Assembly: GCA_963665975.1 (NCBI GenBank) | Contig: OY762508.1 | Coordinates: forward strand, 3,720,001 to 3,784,000 | Reading direction: 5' to 3' | DNA: 64,000 nucleotides | Source: G963665975 sp963665975 | GTDB lineage: Bacteria > Bacteroidota > Rhodothermia > Rhodothermales > Bin80 | In this document: piece by piece, positions 60,113 through 64,000 of the stretch | Layout of the letters: each line of letters begins with the position of its first letter | Position numbering within the stretch: position 1 is the first letter of the stretch | Program-made: the position numbers and the translations under genes | The notes under the pieces: model-generated | Databases searched by the model: none | Told to the model about the DNA's origin: nothing | Seen by the model: the letters and a program-made list of their open reading frames with translations, nothing else

Positions 60113-61039
60113 TCAGCGCGTCACGGCCGGACGAGTCCGGCACTGGCGAAGATGAGTAAGGGCGTCCTGAATCGTTCTGGGTTTGTAATCGATTTCGGTT
60201 TCGGCCTTCAAGATCAGAAGACCGGAGTGCAGTGGGCGCACAGCCTTAAGGCGCAGTGTCTCACTGTCCGTCGGTTGGATGAGCGTGCAGTCAAGGTCAA
60301 ACGTGCCTGCGATGGCATGCGCAAAGGCGTGCATACTTACACAATCACGCCCGGAAACATGGTATACACCCGTTTTCCCAAAGTGCACTATTCGTTCGAT
60401 GCATCGCGCCAGATCGGGTGCATAGGTTGGCGTGCGAATCTGGTCTGTGAAGACCCGAATCGTCCTGCCGTGAGACAGCTCGCCGAGCACCCATAGGGCA
60501 AAATTATTCCGCGGAAGCCCGTCGGCCGTCCCATAAACAACACTGGTGCGAATGACGGTCCACCTGTCGCGTCCGGCTTCGCGCGCTGCGTTTTCTCCGG
60601 CCAGTTTTGCCTTGCCGTAGGCATTGACGGGCTGCGGGCGTGCCCGCTCTCCGTAGGGTCCACTATCACCATCAAACACAAAATCCGTCGAGACCTGGAT
60701 GAACCGGGCCCCGTTCTTTCGGCACCGTTGGGCGAGCGTCTCAACGGCTTCTGCGTTGACTTTCCAGCATTCCTCACGGTTGGTTTCACAGCGATCCACC
60801 TCTGTAAGGGCGGCGCAATTGATAACGACCGTAGGCGCAAAATCCTGAAAGATTTGCTGAACGGAAGCCTTTTGCGTTACGTCTAGCGGCACATACCCAC
60901 ACGACGCCCTCTGGAATCGCGGTCCCGGGTTATTGCCTGTGGCTAGTACGTCATATCGGGCCAGCCGACTAAACTGCGCCACCAGGGCCTGGCCCAGGAG
61001 ACCGTTTGCCCCTGTGATGAGAATACGCTCGTACAGCAT
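60113..61039 (-). CDS. rfbD: dTDP-4-dehydrorhamnose reductase-like protein (RmlD family)
   Basis: 308 residues from the ATG at 61039. Short-chain dehydrogenase of extended type: ILITGANGLLGQALVAQFSR (NAD(P) site), NCAALTEVDRCETNREECWK, FIQVSTDFVFDGDSGPYGE and active-site YGKAK in NAYGKAKLAGE. It would reduce dTDP-4-keto-rhamnose, but rfbA, rfbB and rfbC are not near, so another nucleotide sugar is possible. It starts 20 bases after the thioesterase gene. Confidence 0.8.
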   Translation of the reverse strand: MLYERILITGANGLLGQALVAQFSRLARYDVLATGNNPGPRFQRASCGYVPLDVTQKASVQQIFQDFAPTVVINCAALTEVDRCETNREECWKVNAEAVETLAQRCRKNGARFIQVSTDFVFDGDSGPYGERARPQPVNAYGKAKLAGENAAREAGRDRWTVIRTSVVYGTADGLPRNNFALWVLGELSHGRTIRVFTDQIRTPTYAPDLARCIERIVHFGKTGVYHVSGRDCVSMHAFAHAIAGTFDLDCTLIQPTDSETLRLKAVRPLHSGLLILKAETEIDYKPRTIQDALTHLRQCRTRPAVTR

Positions 61040-61059
61040 GGAAGCGTGCGGCGCCACCG

Positions 61060-61638
61060 TCATGAGTCTTTGTGGGCCGGCGAATCCTGCTCGGGGGCTG
61101 TGAGGACCGACAGCAGATCCTCCTTCGCGGTTGTCGCGTCGTTGAGTGCGAGGCGCTCCGAAAAATACAGACGCACCTCGCGGCGTTTGGCGGCTTGCTC
61201 GTACCGGGCGCGTTCGGTCTGAGTTTCAGGTTGCAAAGGTGGAATCGGCGTAGGGCGCATCGATTCATCCAGGGCGACGAAGGTAAAAATCGCCTGGTTG
61301 CACTTTCTGCGCGTGTGCGTTCTTGGATTTTCCGCAAAGACGACGAGTTCGATCTCCATGGAAGTGCGGAAGGCGCGGTTCACCCAGCCCTCAATGATCA
61401 CGATTTCGCCTTGATGGATCGGTGTCTGAAACTCCATCATATTCACGGACGCCGTTACGCACACGCAGTTCGCGTGCCGCTGCGCGGAAATCGCGGCACA
61501 CTTGTCCATGAGATACATCAATCGCCCACCCATCATCCTGCCAAGTCCGTTGGTGTCGTTCGGCAACACGATTTCGGTCATGATGCAGCGCGAGTTGGCT
61601 ACTGTCTTGACGTTTCCGGTCATGGGATTGGACATCAA
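61060..61638 (-). CDS. Acyl-CoA thioesterase, hotdog fold (YciA/BFIT-like)
   Basis: 192 residues. NDTNGLGRMMGGRLMYLMDK is the hotdog active-site helix; FQTPIHQGEIVIIEGWVNRA and AIFTFVALDESMRPTPIPPL follow as in acyl-CoA hydrolases. It hydrolyses acyl-CoA thioesters in the cytoplasm; chain length is unknown. The C-terminal 40 residues are charged and extra. Spacing to both neighbours is about 20 bases, which suggests an operon. Confidence 0.88.
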   Translation of the reverse strand: MMSNPMTGNVKTVANSRCIMTEIVLPNDTNGLGRMMGGRLMYLMDKCAAISAQRHANCVCVTASVNMMEFQTPIHQGEIVIIEGWVNRAFRTSMEIELVVFAENPRTHTRRKCNQAIFTFVALDESMRPTPIPPLQPETQTERARYEQAAKRREVRLYFSERLALNDATTAKEDLLSVLTAPEQDSPAHKDS

Positions 61639-61658
61639 GAGGAAAATATTGCGCGGTC

Positions 61659-62957
61659 TCAGGTCTTCTGTTTCTTTTTCTTGGCCGCCGGGAACAGAAT
61701 ATTGTTCAAAATGAGCCGATAGCCCGGTGAATTCTTGTGCAGATTAAGGTCGGTTGGCGGATCGCCGACGTAATGCTGATAATCTTCCGGGTCATGCCCG
61801 GCATAGTAGGTAAAGGTGCCCTGTCCAAACGGTCCGTGGAGGTATTTCACCTCTTCCCGCCCGGCAGACTCCGCCAATAACACGACGCTGGGCTTTACGA
61901 ACTGCTTCCGAAACGCCGTCGTCTGCCCGACAAACCCCTTGATGGTGGCAACATGATTCTGCGTTAGCATGGTGGGGACCGGATCCCACTTCGCGCTGAA
62001 TTCGAACAGGGTGAAGTAGTCCAGTGCCGGGCTCTGAAGTTGCTGCGGGGGTGGGCCGGCATCAATATCGGAGTGCTCATACTCCGAGGCGTTGAAGCTC
62101 GGTCGGAACCCCGTGAACGCGAACGATTCTGCGTAATCCAGTTTGCCGATGGCGCCGGGATCGACGGGGTCGCCGTCATAAATATCTGGCACGATATCGG
62201 TGGCATGCGCGGTGAGCGCAATATCGACGGTGTCGGTTCCCGAGCACATGGCAAACAGGAAACCACCCTCAAACACGTAATGGCGGATTGTCCGGGCTAC
62301 GGACAATTTGAGCGCGCTGACCTTGCGGTAGCCGTGTCGCCGGGCAGCCTCTTCGGCTTGCCGCTGTTGTTCGATATACCACGGCATATTGCGGTATTGA
62401 TAGAACTTGCCGTACTGCCCGGTGAAATCTTCGTGGTGCAGGTGTAGCCAGTCGTACTCACTCAGTCTTCCACCGAGGACGTCGTCATCGTAAACCATCT
62501 CATATGGCACTTCGGCATAGGATAGCGCCAGAAGCACCGCGTCGTCCCACGGCAGGGTTTGTTTGGGGGCGTATACGGCAATGCGCGGCGGGGTTTCCAG
62601 GCGGACTAAGGACGTATTCGCTCGCTCACTTTCCACATCTGCGATGATGCGGGCGGCCTGGGCGCCATTGAGCCGTTCAAAAAACACTCCACGGATGGCA
62701 AGTTCATTTTCGAGCTCTGCAAACTGTTCCAGGAGGAAGGAGCCTCCGCGATAATTCAGCAGCCATTCCACGGGCACCCTGCGCTGCAGCGCCCAGTACG
62801 CGACCCCATACGCCTTCAGATGGTTTGACTGCTGCGCATCCATGGGAATCAGGATGTCTTGGGCAGAAACCTGCGGGGCGGTTGCCAATAGCGACAGCCC
62901 CGCCAGCAGGAATGCGCCGCGCGCACCGGATGTGCGATATGTTTGCCTACACGCCAT
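61659..62957 (-). CDS. Exported 'asparagine synthetase B-like' protein of Bacteroidota type
   Basis: 432 residues from the ATG at 62957; signal peptide to about 32 (GLSLLATAPQVSAQ). The stretch PMDAQQSNHLKAYGVAYWAL with VEWLLNYRGGSFLLEQFAEL is the hallmark of a family often named asparagine synthetase B in Bacteroidota databases. The name is probably misleading: there is no N-terminal Cys glutaminase and no ATP-pyrophosphatase motif. The middle (IRHYVFEGGFLFAMCSGTDT) recalls a class I glutamine-amidotransferase-like nucleophile elbow. The function is unknown; it is probably periplasmic. It overlaps the preceding TPR gene by 11 bases. The Lys-rich end AAKKKKQKT is notable. Confidence 0.72.
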   Translation of the reverse strand: MACRQTYRTSGARGAFLLAGLSLLATAPQVSAQDILIPMDAQQSNHLKAYGVAYWALQRRVPVEWLLNYRGGSFLLEQFAELENELAIRGVFFERLNGAQAARIIADVESERANTSLVRLETPPRIAVYAPKQTLPWDDAVLLALSYAEVPYEMVYDDDVLGGRLSEYDWLHLHHEDFTGQYGKFYQYRNMPWYIEQQRQAEEAARRHGYRKVSALKLSVARTIRHYVFEGGFLFAMCSGTDTVDIALTAHATDIVPDIYDGDPVDPGAIGKLDYAESFAFTGFRPSFNASEYEHSDIDAGPPPQQLQSPALDYFTLFEFSAKWDPVPTMLTQNHVATIKGFVGQTTAFRKQFVKPSVVLLAESAGREEVKYLHGPFGQGTFTYYAGHDPEDYQHYVGDPPTDLNLHKNSPGYRLILNNILFPAAKKKKQKT

Positions 62958-63999
62958 CGCCGCGGAGAATTCGTATCCGCTGGCGAATAGCGGACGCCAG
63001 GGGAGAGCCTGGGTATTGCACCAGCACGTTGGTATAGGCCTCCACTGCGCGGGCATGGTCGCCGAGATCAACGTCGAGAATTTCGGCTACCAGGAACAGA
63101 CTCTGGTCGCAGAACGGACTGTCCGGATGCACAAGCGGCAACTCGCCGAAGGCAACAAGGGCTTCCTGCGTGCTGCCGGTCGTGCGCAACGCCTTCGCGC
63201 GCAAAAAGCGGGCGTCGTCCACAATCGGATGCGCTCCATACTGGTTGACAAGTGTGTCCATGGTGGCAATTGCCTGCCTGCTCTGATGTTGCCGGAGCAG
63301 GAGAGAGGCCCTGGCATACATGCGCAACGGTGTGTGCAGCGAATCGGGCCCCCGATTCTCCAGAATTACGATCCGCAGGGCTATCGCATCATTGGCCGTA
63401 TCGGTGGCCGTGTTTTCATCGAGATCGCTGAGGTACGCCGCAGCGACGTCCAGTTCTCCGCGGTAGAAGTGGATCAGCGCCTGCTGGTAGCGGGCTTCTT
63501 CAGCAATGGCGCCGAGGCGCATGGTTTGGACCAGACCGGCAAAAATGCCCCTTGCCTCTTCAAGACTGCCGCGAGCGATCGCAATGCGTCCCAGATCGAA
63601 GCGCGCACGCGATGCGGCTTCGGTACCGGTGTGCGTTCGGATGACGTCCGAATAGATGGCCGCAGCTTCGCCAAGACTATGAAAGACATCCTGTTGCAGA
63701 CGTCCCATGCGGTGCAGAATTTCTGCATACCGATCGTGGTGCGGGAAACGCTGCAGGAATTCCCGGAACGCTTCCAAGGCCGCTTCCTGGTGTGGGGCGG
63801 CAAGCCGGTTTCCGCTCACGTCAAAACTGCGTTCCTGCGTGGTTTCAGCCCACAAGAGGTGCATGTCAGCCAGGCCTAGCTGCGCCTCTGCCACAAGGGG
63901 AGAGTCCGGCTCGCGCGTGAGGAGTTCGTCGAACGCCTCCGTGGCAATGTTGTATGCCGCCGCCTCGGCGGCGCGTCTGGCGAAATTGAAAAGGACAGC
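62947..63999 (-). CDS. TPR-repeat protein, 5' end outside window
   Basis: 351 visible codons; the frame is open at the right edge and reads FNFARRAAEAAAYNIATEAF before the first possible internal start, so the N terminus is missing. At least seven tetratricopeptide-type helical pairs are visible (for example RYAEILHRMGRLQQDVF, DDARFLRAKALRTTGSTQEA, DHARAVEAYTNVLVQYPGSP). Likely a periplasmic or envelope scaffold. It is co-transcribed with the AsnB-like exported protein, which may be its partner. Confidence 0.8.
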   Translation of the reverse strand, partial: AVLFNFARRAAEAAAYNIATEAFDELLTREPDSPLVAEAQLGLADMHLLWAETTQERSFDVSGNRLAAPHQEAALEAFREFLQRFPHHDRYAEILHRMGRLQQDVFHSLGEAAAIYSDVIRTHTGTEAASRARFDLGRIAIARGSLEEARGIFAGLVQTMRLGAIAEEARYQQALIHFYRGELDVAAAYLSDLDENTATDTANDAIALRIVILENRGPDSLHTPLRMYARASLLLRQHQSRQAIATMDTLVNQYGAHPIVDDARFLRAKALRTTGSTQEALVAFGELPLVHPDSPFCDQSLFLVAEILDVDLGDHARAVEAYTNVLVQYPGSPLASAIRQRIRILRGDGV

Positions 64000-64000
64000 C

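Overview
The window looks like chromosomal DNA (GC-moderate, roughly 55-60 % by eye) from a heterotrophic aerobic bacterium of the Bacteroidota/Rhodothermota/Balneolota side of the tree. The reasons are four exported proteins that end in the NYPNPFNP-type C-terminal sorting domain of the type IX secretion system, two TonB-dependent receptors, a DUF4175 coiled-coil protein, an exported 'asparagine synthetase B-like' protein and a TAnnTTTG-type promoter before glgC. A marine Rhodothermota-like host is my best guess, not a proof.

Layout. 1-3127: end of a secreted PPC-repeat protein and a SurA-like lipoprotein. 3455-18450: a phosphonate/phosphate locus. phnW, a lipoprotein with two alkaline-phosphatase-superfamily domains, pbfA, phnA and phnY convert 2-aminoethylphosphonate and its 1-hydroxy derivative through phosphonoacetaldehyde and phosphonoacetate to acetate and phosphate. 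A Tat-exported metallophosphoesterase, a TonB-dependent receptor and a T9SS-exported purple-acid-phosphatase-like protein surround them. 18825-20257: a broken RelE/HigB-type toxin and its HigA-ImmA partner. 20669-24511: a second aminophosphonate group (TIGR03364-type FAD oxidoreductase, glutamate-semialdehyde-aminomutase-like enzyme, organophosphate-antiporter-like MFS protein). 24744-29402: an IS3-family element whose transposase gene is split by a 3.3-kb serine-recombinase element. The split is so clean that the ancestral gene can be rebuilt. 29647-31988: etfBA and a mocA-like gene.

32465-38453 is a tandem segmental duplication. Each unit carries a gene for a secreted 14-repeat WD40 protein (two seven-bladed propellers), and the first unit ends in a decayed fragment of the cox operon's last gene. 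38220-45691 (minus strand) is a form I aerobic CO dehydrogenase operon, coxM-S-L-G-D-E-F. CoxL has the AYRCSFR signature of the Mo-S-Cu site, and CoxF (XdhC family) is fused to a GMSCGHC heavy-metal-associated domain, a plausible built-in Cu(I) chaperone. chrA, a DCC-family protein, a DUF4175 protein, glgC, a lipoprotein and a second TonB receptor follow. The right end holds pyrF, a Tat-exported PLP enzyme, a GCS2-type ligase and a probable minus-strand operon (TPR protein, AsnB-like exported protein, thioesterase, RmlD-like reductase, serS).

Taken together, the genes describe an aerobe that scavenges phosphonates and phosphate esters at its surface and can supplement its energy by oxidising CO. 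MocA-like nucleotidyl transfer would serve the molybdenum cofactor of CO dehydrogenase. No tRNA, rRNA or CRISPR array was seen.
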